Source: Scleromatobacter sp038243995
GTDB lineage: Bacteria > Pseudomonadota > Gammaproteobacteria > Burkholderiales > Burkholderiaceae_C
Reading direction: 5' to 3'
NCBI GenBank assembly: GCA_038243995.1
Contig: JBBRTV010000018.1
Coordinates: 1-64,000, forward strand
DNA length: 64,000 bases
Part shown: positions 1 to 8,178 of the stretch, piece by piece
How positions within the stretch are numbered: position 1 is the first letter of the stretch
How the letters are laid out: every line of letters starts with the position of its first letter
Made by a program: the position numbers and the translations under genes
The notes under the pieces: generated by a model
Told to the model about the DNA's origin: nothing
The model's input: only the letters and a program-made list of their open reading frames with translations
The model's database searches: none

Positions 1-2
1 CT

Positions 3-398
3 TCTCTGAACACGATTGCCGATCCCCCGGGCCGCGATCGCTGGGCGCGCCTGCGCTTCTCGATCATCGGCCCGTTGATGGCCGCACCGCCGGCCGCTGG
101 CGAGTTGTACGGCGCGCTGCAGGCGCTGGCCGCCAAGACCTCGCTCGGTTCGGTGGGCCTGCTGAAATCCCAACTGCTCCAGCTCGCATGGCTGCAAATG
201 CAGCGTAAGGGGGAGGCCTTCACTGCCAAGGACATGCTGCGCGCAGTCAAGCCTCCCAAGCAGCTGGCCAAGATCGAGAAGGAGACCGCCGAGGGCGAGG
301 CGGAGCTGGCAGGCGCCTGCTACGGCGAGGCCGATTTCGGCGGGGCCGAAGAATTGAAGCGCTTCTTCGAGCGTCTCACGGGGAAGGCTCATGCATGA
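3..398 (+). pseudogene. Chimeric transposition-gene remnant: transposase-like start joined to a TniB/TnsC-like ATPase tail
   Basis: The frame is open from the left edge to TGA at 396-398, so the true start may lie outside; TTG 75 and ATG 78 are internal candidates. The first part (DRWARLRFSIIGPLMAAPP) resembles from memory the N-terminus of Mu/TniA-type DDE transposases. After an AAKT joint the sequence changes to a segment (SLGSVGLLKSQLLQLAWLQM, then a charged tail) resembling the C-terminus of TniB/TnsC AAA ATPases, which activate the transposase. Walker A and B motifs are absent, so it cannot be an ATPase in this form. It overlaps tniQ by 8 bases, the usual B-Q order. I infer an internal deletion or recombination fused two transposition genes; the alternative is one unfamiliar protein. 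Confidence 0.5.
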
Positions 399-1824
399 CG
401 ACTACTTCCGAAGTGCCTGGCCGCGATTGGAGACCACGGTGCTGTACGGCATGCGCCCGCGCGCCGAAGGCACGGGCGATGTCGAGTCCCTCTTCAGCTA
501 CTTTCTGCGGCTCGCGCATGAACACCGACTGACACCCAAGAAGCTGGTCGACGTGGTTCTGCGCGAGGTGGTCGCGCAGATTCCCCAACTCGTTCACTGG
601 AAGATCGGTTGGGGCTGGGACAAGAGCGGCGGCAGGGACATCGTCGGCAGCGGCCAAGTGACGCAACGCTGGGTGACGGCACTCGGCGCGGCGACTGGGC
701 AGGCCGGGTTGGACCCGGCGACGATGCTGGGGCTGGCCAACCATGTCAGCGGTGACCTGCTGGCAGCCGATGATCGGGTGTGCCTTCAATGTCTGGAAGA
801 AGACATGGCGGGCGAGAAGCTGCCGTATGGCCGCCTTCTGTGGCGCATGAAAGCTGTCTCGTGCTGCCCGATCCATCGCTACCAACTGGTCCATCCGACT
901 TGTGGGCGCGGCGCCTCGACGACACGTGCTCAATTCGCGCGGGTCAAGCTCTCGGGCGTTTGCAACCAGTGCGGGTCGATTGGCCATCGGTGCATGTCGG
1001 CGCAGGCAGAGACAGTTGGCGACGACGATGTCTGGCGGTCCGAGCAGTGCCGGCAGCTGATTGCCGCTCTGCCTTCGATTGCGTCGGCCGACCCCAGAGC
1101 GGTGCCACTGTGCCTCAAGACGTACTGTTCCGAGCCCGGTTCGCTGACCAGCCTTGCGCTGCGCACCGGAGCGACCCTCTCCGTGCTGTCGCGCTGGATG
1201 AACGAGCCGACCGCCCGCCTGTCGTTCGACCAAGTGCTGGACATCTGCGGTACCGAGAGGCTGGATTTAGCCGCACTGCTGCAGGGGCAGCTGGAGAAGC
1301 CGGAGCCTGGGAAAGCGCCGGTCGCCCCCGGAAGGACGAAGCGACGGCTTGTGCGCGTGGATCATGAGCGCGTGCGCTCAGCGCTGGCGGAAGCAATCAA
1401 GTCCGGCGATTCGGTCACGCAGGTCGCGGAGCTGTTGCGCGTGGACGTTTCCACGCTGGCGCAACACAAGGCGTTGTATGAACAGGTGCGGCGCGCGACC
1501 CGCGAACGAAAGGCCGCTGCCGAGAGCGCTCGCCAAGACGCAGCGGTCGCTGCGGCAGAAGCCGTGGCGGTGAAGTTGGTGCAGGGCAATGTGCGCCTCA
1601 CGCATCGAAACGCCTTGAGGGCGGGCTCACGCAGCTACCCGAGTGATTCGGCGGCGGCAGTCCTCGCCATGATCCGCATCGGGCTGGGCGACCGAACCGT
1701 GCGCTACCCGGCCATGGCCGCCCGCATGGGCGAACCGTTCCTGAAGAAAATCGAGCTGGCCGTCCAGCGGGTTGGTGCGGCGGCTGGCGTGCCGCAGGAG
1801 CGACTGCCGCTACAGTACAGGTAG
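391..1824 (+). CDS. tniQ: TniQ/TnsD-family transposition target-selection protein
   Basis: 477 residues. TniQ/TnsD proteins link target recognition to the TniB/TnsC ATPase in Tn7-like and Tn5053-like elements. The N-terminal family signature is visible: ESLFSYFLRLAHEH near residue 31, then a zinc-finger region with C131/C134 (CLQC), a PYGRLLWR stretch and C158-C159/H162 (SCCPIH), followed by CNQCG further on. After about residue 250 comes a helix-turn-helix-like, alanine/arginine-rich C-terminal half (VTQVAELLRVDVSTLAQHK) that may bind DNA. The ATG overlaps the end of the preceding remnant by 8 bases, suggesting translational coupling. The gene is complete and ends 33 bases before a strong terminator. 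Family call is firm; which Tn7-like subgroup is not known. Confidence 0.85.
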   Translation: MHDDYFRSAWPRLETTVLYGMRPRAEGTGDVESLFSYFLRLAHEHRLTPKKLVDVVLREVVAQIPQLVHWKIGWGWDKSGGRDIVGSGQVTQRWVTALGAATGQAGLDPATMLGLANHVSGDLLAADDRVCLQCLEEDMAGEKLPYGRLLWRMKAVSCCPIHRYQLVHPTCGRGASTTRAQFARVKLSGVCNQCGSIGHRCMSAQAETVGDDDVWRSEQCRQLIAALPSIASADPRAVPLCLKTYCSEPGSLTSLALRTGATLSVLSRWMNEPTARLSFDQVLDICGTERLDLAALLQGQLEKPEPGKAPVAPGRTKRRLVRVDHERVRSALAEAIKSGDSVTQVAELLRVDVSTLAQHKALYEQVRRATRERKAAAESARQDAAVAAAEAVAVKLVQGNVRLTHRNALRAGSRSYPSDSAAAVLAMIRIGLGDRTVRYPAMAARMGEPFLKKIELAVQRVGAAAGVPQERLPLQYR

Positions 1825-1857
1825 GCCGCTGCCTCCCTACGGGCAAGGCGAACGCGA

Positions 1858-1895
1858 AACGGCTGTTGGGGTGACCCAACAGCCGTTGCTGTTTT
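1858..1895 (+). terminator. Rho-independent terminator after tniQ
   Basis: Perfect 13-bp stem (AACGGCTGTTGGG with its complement), GTGA loop, then GCTGTTTT. It lies 33 bases after the tniQ stop and inside the transposon end. Confidence 0.85.
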
Positions 1896-1912
1896 CAGTT
1901 CGGGAACCCGGT

Positions 1913-2248
1913 TCAGATATTTGGTGGCGCCGCTTGCGGTAAGGCATCACCTGGCAGTAAAGCCAGCATATACCCGACCCGACAGTCGAACTGGCGCACC
2001 GAAGCGACGATCGCGGCGCGACCGACGAGGATCGATCCGTTGCCGACGATCGCTGGCAGCCACTCCGGCGCGAATCCCTGCATGGCGTGCCGCGCGGCCG
2101 CCGCCCCGAGCGCCAGGTTCGACATCGCCCACAGCCGCAGGCCGCGCATAGGCTGGCTGAGACGACGTTCGAGGGCGAGCACGATCAGCCCGAGCAACGC
2201 GCACAGCACGGCGGCGACGACCAGAAGGGAATGGCCGCCTATCGTCAT
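1913..2248 (-). pseudogene. 5' remnant of a membrane diguanylate-cyclase-type gene, cut by the transposon
   Basis: The reading frame starts at ATG 2248 and gives two to three hydrophobic stretches (LLVVAAVLCALLGLIVLAL, then a GLRLWAMSNLALGAAAA segment and VGNGSILVGRAAIVASVRQF), a pattern common at the N-terminus of GGDEF proteins with membrane sensor regions. The family normally continues for another 80 or more residues and then a GGDEF domain; here 88 codons are followed by 23 unrelated residues encoded by the transposon end and a stop at 1913. The junction falls exactly between GAC (Asp) and TGT at 1985/1984. The rest of the gene is not in the window. No convincing ribosome binding site was seen before ATG 2248. 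The diguanylate-cyclase assignment rests on the membrane pattern only. Confidence 0.55.
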
Positions 2249-2564
2249 GGTCGGTCGCGGGCGTTCCGCAAGACCCTGGGAAATCGCATGGCGGTCGTGG
2301 CCTCCAGAGCAAAATTCTGGACGCCGAAGGCGAGCGGTGAAAGCAGATTCGCGAGATTGCGCCCTGGTGGCGCATGGCGGGCCGGGCGCCGATAGATTCG
2401 GTATCTGGAGTTCGCGAATGCGATCGAGATCCGCTTGCCGCGTCCATGTTCGCCTCTCTGAAAGAGAACGACCCCGGAAGGCCTGCGGCCGGTTCCGGGG
2501 TCGTGGCGCGTCCCGCTGTCCGGGCGACCGTCGGGGTCGCCTGGAGCGAGAGGAATCGGAACGC
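2249..2564. other. Gene-free stretch with one hairpin
   Basis: No credible gene. It should hold the promoter of the truncated membrane gene and the terminator of the secreted-protein gene to its right. Open frames here lack family character. Confidence 0.5.
2456..2504 (-). terminator. Terminator of the minus-strand secreted-protein gene
   Basis: 12-bp perfect stem (ACGACCCCGGAA and complement, 2468-2504) followed on the minus strand by CGTTCTCTTTC. It is 60 bases downstream of the stop at 2565. Confidence 0.6.
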
Positions 2565-2963
2565 TTATTGCGCCGACGGATTGCCCTGGGCGTTCGCCGA
2601 AGCGCCTTCCGTTGCAGCGGTGCACACGGACGACTGGAACACCAGCGTGGAGGCCTGCGCGTACTCGTACGACTGGTCGTCGTGCCATTCCTGCCAGTCG
2701 CCGTTGAAGCCGTTCGCCGTGTTGCCGGTGTAGTTCATCGCGTCGTTGCCGGCGCTGTAGTTGCCGCGCATCAGCAGCGTCTTGCCGGCCATGCTCCACT
2801 GGCCGCTCCAGGGCGTGAACGATTCGCCGTGCCAGGTGCCGTCCGCGACGATGCAGATCGTCTGGATGCCGCTGATCAGGTAGGAGCCCTGCTTGGGCGT
2901 GCCGGCGAAAGCCAGCACGGGGACGAGGGCGGCGGCAACGACGAGGGTCTTGAGAACTTGCAT
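2565..2963 (-). CDS. Small secreted protein of unknown function
   Basis: 132 residues from ATG 2963, chosen because AGGAG lies 7-8 bases before it and because it yields a clean signal peptide (MQVLKTLVVAAALVPVLAFA, cleavage after AFA). The mature part is about 110 residues, rich in Trp, Gly, Asn and Ser, with a single close pair of Cys residues far apart (C near residue 33 and C near 113) that could form a disulfide. Repeated W-x-G/W-x-E patterns (GTWHGES, WSGQWSM, GDWQEWHDD) suggest a small beta-sheet protein in the periplasm or outside the cell. It stands alone between a terminator and the 3' end of the MocR regulator gene. I do not recognise the family. Confidence 0.7.
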   Translation of the reverse strand: MQVLKTLVVAAALVPVLAFAGTPKQGSYLISGIQTICIVADGTWHGESFTPWSGQWSMAGKTLLMRGNYSAGNDAMNYTGNTANGFNGDWQEWHDDQSYEYAQASTLVFQSSVCTAATEGASANAQGNPSAQ

Positions 2964-3127
2964 GTCTTCACTCCTGGATTCTGGTAGGTTGGTTGTGTAC
3001 GGTGTCGCCGTTCGTCGCCATCGCGAAACGCTTTGTGTGCAACACCGTGGGACGCAGTGTGCGTGGCTCGACCCGCCCGCGGCATCCCTAGTTGGAGTGC
3101 TTTCCGGGAGTTGGGGGGGATCCCCCG

Positions 3128-4792
3128 TCAAGGGGATGTTCGCGTCCGGCGGATGGTGAAGAGGACACCGTTTCCCGCGCATCCCAAGGCTTCGCGCAGC
3201 ACGGGTGCGAGGCGCTCGACCAGCGGTGCGATGAGTGCGGCCGGCGTGGCCGCGAACGACAGCACGAGGCCGCGCCAGCGCACGCGTTGCGCGTAGACCG
3301 ACAGCGGGATCGCGGTGACGCCGCGCGCGATCGCCGCGCGCGCGACGGCGCGGTCATCGACCTCGTCGGGCAGCGCGAGCGTCAGGTGCACGCCCCGCGC
3401 GCCCGAGACCACAACCAACCGGCCGCTGTCGAATTCGCCCGGCAGCGCCTGCCACAAGGCCTGCAGCATCGCATCGCGGCGCAGCGCGTACTCGCGCCGC
3501 AGGGTGCGCACATGGGCCGCGTAGTGGCCCTCGCGCATGAAGTCCGCCAGCGCCTGCTGCACGATCTGGTCACCGTCGCGATAGAAGTCGGCCGAGGCGT
3601 CGGCGAATACCTGCTGCAGCCCCGGCGGGACGACCAGGAACGCGACGCGGATGCCCGGGTAGACCGTCTTGCTGAAAGTGCCGAGATAGATGACCCGCCC
3701 CGCGGTGTCCTGCCCCTGCAGCGATGGAAACGGCGCGCCTTCGTAGCGGTACTCGCTGTCGTAGTCGTCCTCGATCAGCAGCGTGTCGTGACGCGCCGCG
3801 AACTGCAGCCATTCGAGTCGGCGTGCCAGCGGCATGACCCCGCCGGTCGGGAACTGGTTCGACGGCGTGAGGTAGACCATGCGAGGCGCGCGCTGGCCGC
3901 GCCGCAACACCGGCACCGGCAGGCCGTGGGCGTCGACCGGCCTGGGCAGCAGCCGCAGGCCGTGGTCGGACAGCACCTGCGTCGCCGCCCAGTAGCCGGG
4001 GTCCTCCAGGACGACGGCGTCGCCCGGGTCGCACATCAGGCGCGCGACGAGGTCGATCGACTCGCCGGTGCCGTCGGTGATGATCACCTGCCCGGCCTCG
4101 CATCTCACCCCGCGCGTGGCGCGCACGTGTTCCGCGATCGCTCGGCGCAGTTCTGGCGCGCCGCCCGGTTCGCCCGCTTCCAGCTGCGCGGGATCGGCGC
4201 GACGTAGCTGGCGCTGCTGCAGGCGATTCCACAGGCGTTGCGGAAAGAGCGCGAAGTCGAACTGGCCGGGGCAGAAAGGCTGGCGCGTCCAGAACGCGTG
4301 CAGCGGATGACCGTGATAGCGCCTGCCGCGGCGCGAGAAGCCGAGGACCGGCGGCGCGCCGGCATGCCGACCCGTGGCCGCGCCGTCCGGCGGCGCGCCT
4401 CTGCCGGGGTGCGGGCCCGCGGCGGCGGCGCAGGGCGCCTCTACCGGCGGCAGCACGTCGGGGGCGATGCGGCAGACGTAAGTGCCCGAGCCCCGGCCGG
4501 CGACGACGAAGCCCTCGGCGCGCAGCTGCTCGTAGACCGGCACCACCGTGTTGCGCGCGACGCCCAGGGCCCGCGCGAGCGTGCGCGTGGACGGCAGCCG
4601 GTGCGCGGGCGCCACGACGCGATCGAGGATCGCGCGGCGCATCAGGTGCGTGAGCCGCGTGCCGATGGTCATGGCCGCGGGCGTGTCCGTGCCGCCCGTG
4701 GCCGGTGCGGCCGCCCAGGCGTGCTGCAGCCAGTCGATCAGGACGTCGGCTCCCGCGGTCGCGGCGCGAGCAGGTGGGGGCGGGGAGGTCAT
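3128..4792 (-). CDS. MocR/GabR-type (GntR family) PLP-binding transcription regulator
   Basis: 554 residues from ATG 4792. Residues about 45-115 are a GntR winged helix (LPSTRTLARALGVARNTVVP, VYEQLRAEGFV, GRGSGTYVC), followed by a long Pro/Ala-rich linker and a fold-type I aminotransferase-like domain from about residue 170: IITDGTGESIDLVARLMCDPGD, DPGYWAA, LTPSNQFPTGG, IEDDYDSEYR and the PLP-lysine segment YLGTFSKTVYPGIRVAF. MocR proteins dimerise head to tail and sense amino compounds through PLP. It is transcribed away from a glutamylpolyamine synthetase gene 95 bases off, so it probably controls that pathway (PuuR/GabR-like role). Longer starts up to 4921 exist but would overlap the divergent gene. 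Confidence 0.85.
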   Translation of the reverse strand: MTSPPPPARAATAGADVLIDWLQHAWAAAPATGGTDTPAAMTIGTRLTHLMRRAILDRVVAPAHRLPSTRTLARALGVARNTVVPVYEQLRAEGFVVAGRGSGTYVCRIAPDVLPPVEAPCAAAAGPHPGRGAPPDGAATGRHAGAPPVLGFSRRGRRYHGHPLHAFWTRQPFCPGQFDFALFPQRLWNRLQQRQLRRADPAQLEAGEPGGAPELRRAIAEHVRATRGVRCEAGQVIITDGTGESIDLVARLMCDPGDAVVLEDPGYWAATQVLSDHGLRLLPRPVDAHGLPVPVLRRGQRAPRMVYLTPSNQFPTGGVMPLARRLEWLQFAARHDTLLIEDDYDSEYRYEGAPFPSLQGQDTAGRVIYLGTFSKTVYPGIRVAFLVVPPGLQQVFADASADFYRDGDQIVQQALADFMREGHYAAHVRTLRREYALRRDAMLQALWQALPGEFDSGRLVVVSGARGVHLTLALPDEVDDRAVARAAIARGVTAIPLSVYAQRVRWRGLVLSFAATPAALIAPLVERLAPVLREALGCAGNGVLFTIRRTRTSP

Positions 4793-4820
4793 CTCGCGGA
4801 TTGTGCGCCGCCGGCCGGAA

Positions 4821-4868
4821 AGTGGTCCAGTCGATGGTGTCGCAATTGGCCCTTCACGCTGGGCCATT
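4821..4868. promoter_or_regulatory. Candidate MocR operator between divergent genes
   Basis: The 95-base gap holds GTGGTCCAG (4822-4830), TGGCCC (4847-4852) and inverted GGGCCA (4861-4866). MocR-type regulators use directly repeated or inverted short boxes in such divergent gaps. The boxes are seen; binding is inferred. Confidence 0.35.
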
Positions 4869-4887
4869 GCACTTCTATGCTGCACGC

Positions 4888-6348
4888 ATGACTTCCCTGC
4901 CCGCATCATTCTCCCTGCCATCCGCGCTGCCGGTGCCCACGCGCGAGGCCGCCGATGTCGCGCTCGCCGGCCTGTCCGCCACGTCGGGCGGTGTGCGCAT
5001 CGACGCGGTCGAATGCGCCGTCGGCGACTTCAGCTCGGTGGCGCGTGGCAAGTCGGTCGCCCGTTCCGACTTCGTCGGCATGGCCGGCTGCCGCTTCCCG
5101 TCGGTGGTGTTCGGACTCACGCTGACGGCGGGCGAGCCGGAGGCGGTGTTCGGGCGGTTGCTGCCGGCGTCCTACCTCGACGTCAGCCTCGTGCCCGACC
5201 TGGCCACGCTGGTCGCCCAGCCGGGTCGCAAGGGCACGGCCGCCGTGATCTGCGAGCCGGTCGGCCCGCTGCGCGCGCAGCGCTACGACCGCACGATCTG
5301 CGCAAGCGAGTTGTCGCCGCGCGCCGCGCTGCGTCGCGTGCTGGCGCGGCTGTCCGCCGCCGGCCTGGCGGCGACGGTCGCCCCGGAGCTCGAGCTGTTC
5401 CTGGTCGACCGCCGCGAGCTCGACGGCCAGGTGAGCCTGCACGCACCCGCCGCGCGTTCCGGGGCACCGGCGCGCGAGCGGGCGTGCGAGTCGTATTCGC
5501 TCGAGCGCACCAGCCATTTCGCCGACTACTTCGATGCGTTGTTCGACGCTTGCAGGTTGCAGGGCATCCCCGCCAGCGGCCATGCGCACGAAGCGGCGTA
5601 CTCGCAGTACGAGGTCAACTTCCAGCCCGGCGAGCCGCTGGCGCAGGCCGACGCGGTCTTTCGCTTCAAGCGGCTGGCGCGCCAGGTCGCGGCGCAGTTC
5701 GGCTTTCTCGCCACCTTCGCCCCCAAGCCCTTCCTCGACCAGCCCGGCACCGGCATGCACTGGCATTTCAGCCTGCAGCACCGGGCGGGCGCGCAGGCGG
5801 GCGAGCCTGCCCATCACACCAGCGCGTTCGCGCACCCGGATGGCCGCGATCGCGCCGCGCTCGGCGCGTTCATCGGCGGACTGCAGCGCCATGCGGACGC
5901 CGCCATGGCCTTCTTCGCACCGCACGACATGGCGTTCGACCGCATCCGCCTGAGCAACGCCTCGCCGTCGTCGGCGAGCTGGGGCCACGACGATCGCGCG
6001 GTGGCCTTCCGCATCCCGCAGGCGAGCGCGCAGAACCGCCGCATCGAGAACCGGCTGCCGGGCGGCGACGCGAATCCGTATCTCACCGTCGCCGCGACGC
6101 TGGGCATGGGCCTGGCGGGCATCGAGCAGGGGCTGAAGCCGGCGGGCGTGGCCGAAGGCGTCGCGCTGCCGCGCACATTGACCCAGGCCTGCGAGGCGCT
6201 CGAACGCAGCGCCCTGATGCGCGACCTGTTCGGCGATCCGCTGGTCGACCTGTTCGTCGCGCTCAAGCGCCACGAGAGCGCGGAGCGCCACGCCGCCGCC
6301 GACCCGCGCCACCACTGGGATCTGGTGCACCTCGTCGAGCTGGCCTGA
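4888..6348 (+). CDS. puuA: Glutamine synthetase-family gamma-glutamylpolyamine synthetase (PuuA-like)
   Basis: 486 residues. The PuuA branch of class I glutamine synthetases joins glutamate to putrescine or another amine using ATP. Visible signatures are APELELFLVD (metal Glu residues), EAAYSQYEVNF, the ATP/metal region KPFLDQPGTGMHWHFSL, and the C-terminal NRRIENRLPGGDANPYL typical of PuuA rather than GlnA. The usual GlnA adenylylation tyrosine segment is not evident. ATG 4888 gives about 30 residues before the family core. The gene is followed after 36 bases by an FAD oxidoreductase gene, the usual next step, and is divergent from a MocR regulator. The amine substrate (putrescine, another polyamine or ethanolamine) cannot be decided from sequence. 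Confidence 0.85.
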   Translation: MTSLPASFSLPSALPVPTREAADVALAGLSATSGGVRIDAVECAVGDFSSVARGKSVARSDFVGMAGCRFPSVVFGLTLTAGEPEAVFGRLLPASYLDVSLVPDLATLVAQPGRKGTAAVICEPVGPLRAQRYDRTICASELSPRAALRRVLARLSAAGLAATVAPELELFLVDRRELDGQVSLHAPAARSGAPARERACESYSLERTSHFADYFDALFDACRLQGIPASGHAHEAAYSQYEVNFQPGEPLAQADAVFRFKRLARQVAAQFGFLATFAPKPFLDQPGTGMHWHFSLQHRAGAQAGEPAHHTSAFAHPDGRDRAALGAFIGGLQRHADAAMAFFAPHDMAFDRIRLSNASPSSASWGHDDRAVAFRIPQASAQNRRIENRLPGGDANPYLTVAATLGMGLAGIEQGLKPAGVAEGVALPRTLTQACEALERSALMRDLFGDPLVDLFVALKRHESAERHAAADPRHHWDLVHLVELA

Positions 6349-6384
6349 TCCTCCCCGAATTCCAGGATTCCGAAAGAAGCCCCC

Positions 6385-7677
6385 ATGTTCCGCTCCGCTC
6401 CCGACTACATCGACTCCTACTACTCGGCCACCACGCGCCACCTGCAGACGCCGCGCCCCGCGCTCGACCATGACCTGCAGGCCGACGTCTGCGTGGTCGG
6501 CGCCGGCTTCTTCGGCCTCTACACCGCGCTGGAGCTGGCCAAGACCGGCAAGCGCGTCGCGATCCTCGAGGCGAGTCGCGTGGGCTGGGGGGCGTCGGGC
6601 CGCAATGGCGGCCAGATGATCATCGGCTTCCCGTGCGGCATGCAACGGCTGAAAGGCGCGATGGGCCGGGAACGCGCGAAGCGCATGTTCGACGCGTCGC
6701 GCGAAGCCGTGAAGGACATCCGCGGCATCATGGACAAGCACGCGATAGCCTGCGATCTCGTCGAGGGCCACCTCGAAGTCGCCGTGCTGCAACGGCGCGT
6801 TTCCGACCTGACCGGCTGGATCGAGGAATGCGTCGGCGAGTGGGGCTACGACAAGCTTCAGCTCGTCGAGAAGAAAGACTTGCCCAACTACGTGAATTCG
6901 CCGCGCTTCCAGGCCGGCATCATCGATCCCGAGGGCTGCCACATCCATCCGCTCAAGTACGTGCTCGGCCTCGCCCGCGCGGTCGAGAGCGAGGGCGTGC
7001 AGATCTTCGAACAGAGCAAGGTCGACGGCTACGAGGAGAAGGGCGACCACATCGTCGTGCGCGTCGGCGACCGCCGCGTTCGCTGCGACCAGCTCGTGCT
7101 CGCCACCAATGCCTACGTCGACAAGCTGGCGCCCAGGCTCGCGGCCCGCGTCCTGCCAGTCGGCACCTTCATCGCCACGACGGCGCCGCTGGGCGAGGCG
7201 CTCGCGCGCAGCCTGATCCCGCACAACCACGCGGTCTACGACAACCAGTTCATCCTCGAATACTTCCGCATGACCGCCGATCACCGGTTGCTGTTCGGCG
7301 GCAAGTGCACCTACCTCGGCGGCACGCCGGTGAACCTGGCGCAGAACATGAAGCGCAACATCACGCGCGTGTTCCCGCAGCTGGCCGACGTGAAGATGGA
7401 CTACGCCTGGGGCGGCCACATCGACATCACGATGCGCCGCATGCCCGACTGGGGCCGCCGCGGCGACCGCGTGTTCTGGGCCCAGGGCTTTTGCGGCCAC
7501 GGCCTGGTGCCCACGCGCGTCGCGGCGAAGCTGGTGGCGGACGCCGCGCTGGGCCGGCCCGAGGAGCTCGACTGGTTCGCGCCCATCGTCAACCCGCCGT
7601 TCCCGGGCGGCGAAGCCGTCGGCGGGCTGTTGCAGGCGGTCGGGATGTCGTACTACCGCGTGCGCGATTTCGTCTGA
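6385..7677 (+). CDS. puuB: FAD-dependent gamma-glutamylputrescine oxidoreductase (PuuB-like)
   Basis: 430 residues. PuuB-type DAO-fold flavoenzymes oxidise gamma-glutamylputrescine to the aldehyde with release of ammonia and peroxide. The N-terminus carries SYYSAT and the dinucleotide-binding VVGAGFFGLYTALELA at about residues 35-50, then GWGASGRNGGQ, a flavin-contacting signature of this family. Further family marks are the HIHPLKYVLGLA segment and the C-terminal GFCGHGLVPTRVAAKLVADA FAD-closing region. It follows puuA by 36 bases and must be cotranscribed. The aldehyde dehydrogenase (PuuC) and hydrolase (PuuD) are not in the window. A weak AAAGAAG lies before the ATG. Confidence 0.87.
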   Translation: MFRSAPDYIDSYYSATTRHLQTPRPALDHDLQADVCVVGAGFFGLYTALELAKTGKRVAILEASRVGWGASGRNGGQMIIGFPCGMQRLKGAMGRERAKRMFDASREAVKDIRGIMDKHAIACDLVEGHLEVAVLQRRVSDLTGWIEECVGEWGYDKLQLVEKKDLPNYVNSPRFQAGIIDPEGCHIHPLKYVLGLARAVESEGVQIFEQSKVDGYEEKGDHIVVRVGDRRVRCDQLVLATNAYVDKLAPRLAARVLPVGTFIATTAPLGEALARSLIPHNHAVYDNQFILEYFRMTADHRLLFGGKCTYLGGTPVNLAQNMKRNITRVFPQLADVKMDYAWGGHIDITMRRMPDWGRRGDRVFWAQGFCGHGLVPTRVAAKLVADAALGRPEELDWFAPIVNPPFPGGEAVGGLLQAVGMSYYRVRDFV

Positions 7678-8178
7678 AGACGCCGGGCGCGACTTGCCCT
7701 CGCGCCACTCGCGAGCACGCCGACGCGCGAGAATCGGGACGATGCCGGGTCCGTGGTGACCCGAGCCTTCACAATACCGTCCAGGAAGCGTCCCATCCAT
7801 GCGTCGTTCGACCGTCCCCGAGCCCGCAGCAGTCACCGACAACGACGTACGGTCGAATCCATGCCGGTGCCCCAGAATTCAAGTGTCCCTTCGTCGAGCG
7901 CACGAAGCGCTTCTGCCAAGGCTTCCTGATCCGTCTCGAACCGATCGTCCCAAACGTGGGACGCGTCCTCGGCATCGACGACCTCGAGAATCGACCTGCC
8001 AGCTGAGAGCGGAGGAGGGAGCGGCCGATCCCGGGGGCAAGCACCGTCGCCGGGCGGCGCGGCGCGAGACCAGGCATCCATGATGGCCGCGACCCCGGGA
8101 CGCACAGTACCCGCGCGGGCCATGCGAGATCGGCGCTCGCCCTAAACTGGCCGCATTGCCTTTTTCCGAGTTGCCGCG
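7678..8178. other. 500-base gap with only one doubtful short frame
   Basis: Between the PuuB-like gene and the DsbA-like gene there is no well-supported gene; the one possible short frame on the minus strand is listed separately. No clear terminator T-run was seen after 7677. Confidence 0.5.
7833..8081 (-). CDS. Doubtful small protein or gene fragment
   Basis: 82 residues from ATG 8081 (a start at 8123 is also open). The first 30 residues are Pro/Arg-rich and look non-coding, but the stretch ILEVVDAEDASHVWDDRF followed by ETDQEALAEALRALDEG has the composition of a real acidic helical protein. No good ribosome binding site was found. It may be the surviving C-terminal end of a decayed gene. 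I do not recognise a family. Confidence 0.3.
   Translation of the reverse strand: MDAWSRAAPPGDGACPRDRPLPPPLSAGRSILEVVDAEDASHVWDDRFETDQEALAEALRALDEGTLEFWGTGMDSTVRRCR

Larger units (their letters stand above)
1..1984 (+). mobile_element. Right end of a Tn7/Tn5053-like transposon (partial)
   Basis: Two transposition genes (a chimeric ATPase-like remnant and tniQ) and a terminator run up to 1984, where the sequence ends in ...CCCGACCCGACA. Read from the other strand this is TGTCGGGTCGGGTATATG, a TGT start as in Tn7 and Tn5053-type ends. A 5-bp inverted repeat (CTGGC/GCCAG) lies just inside the end at 1951-1966. The boundary is placed at 1984 because the minus-strand reading frame of a diguanylate-cyclase-like gene is normal up to 1985 and loses family character after it. 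The left end is outside the window, so target duplication cannot be tested. Confidence 0.6.

Noticed and set aside
1951..1966. CTGGC-AGTAAA-GCCAG dyad resembling a transposase-binding site of Tn7 ends
   Set aside because: A single 5-bp dyad is too little; without the other end it was kept only as a note on the transposon boundary.
2300..2500. Overlapping open frames in the 2249-2564 gap
   Set aside because: None has a ribosome binding site or coherent composition; the gap is better explained by a hairpin terminator and promoter sequence.
4906..7842. 978-codon open frame on the minus strand opposite puuA and puuB
   Set aside because: High GC makes long antisense frames common; the product lacks family motifs and the plus-strand genes are unambiguous.
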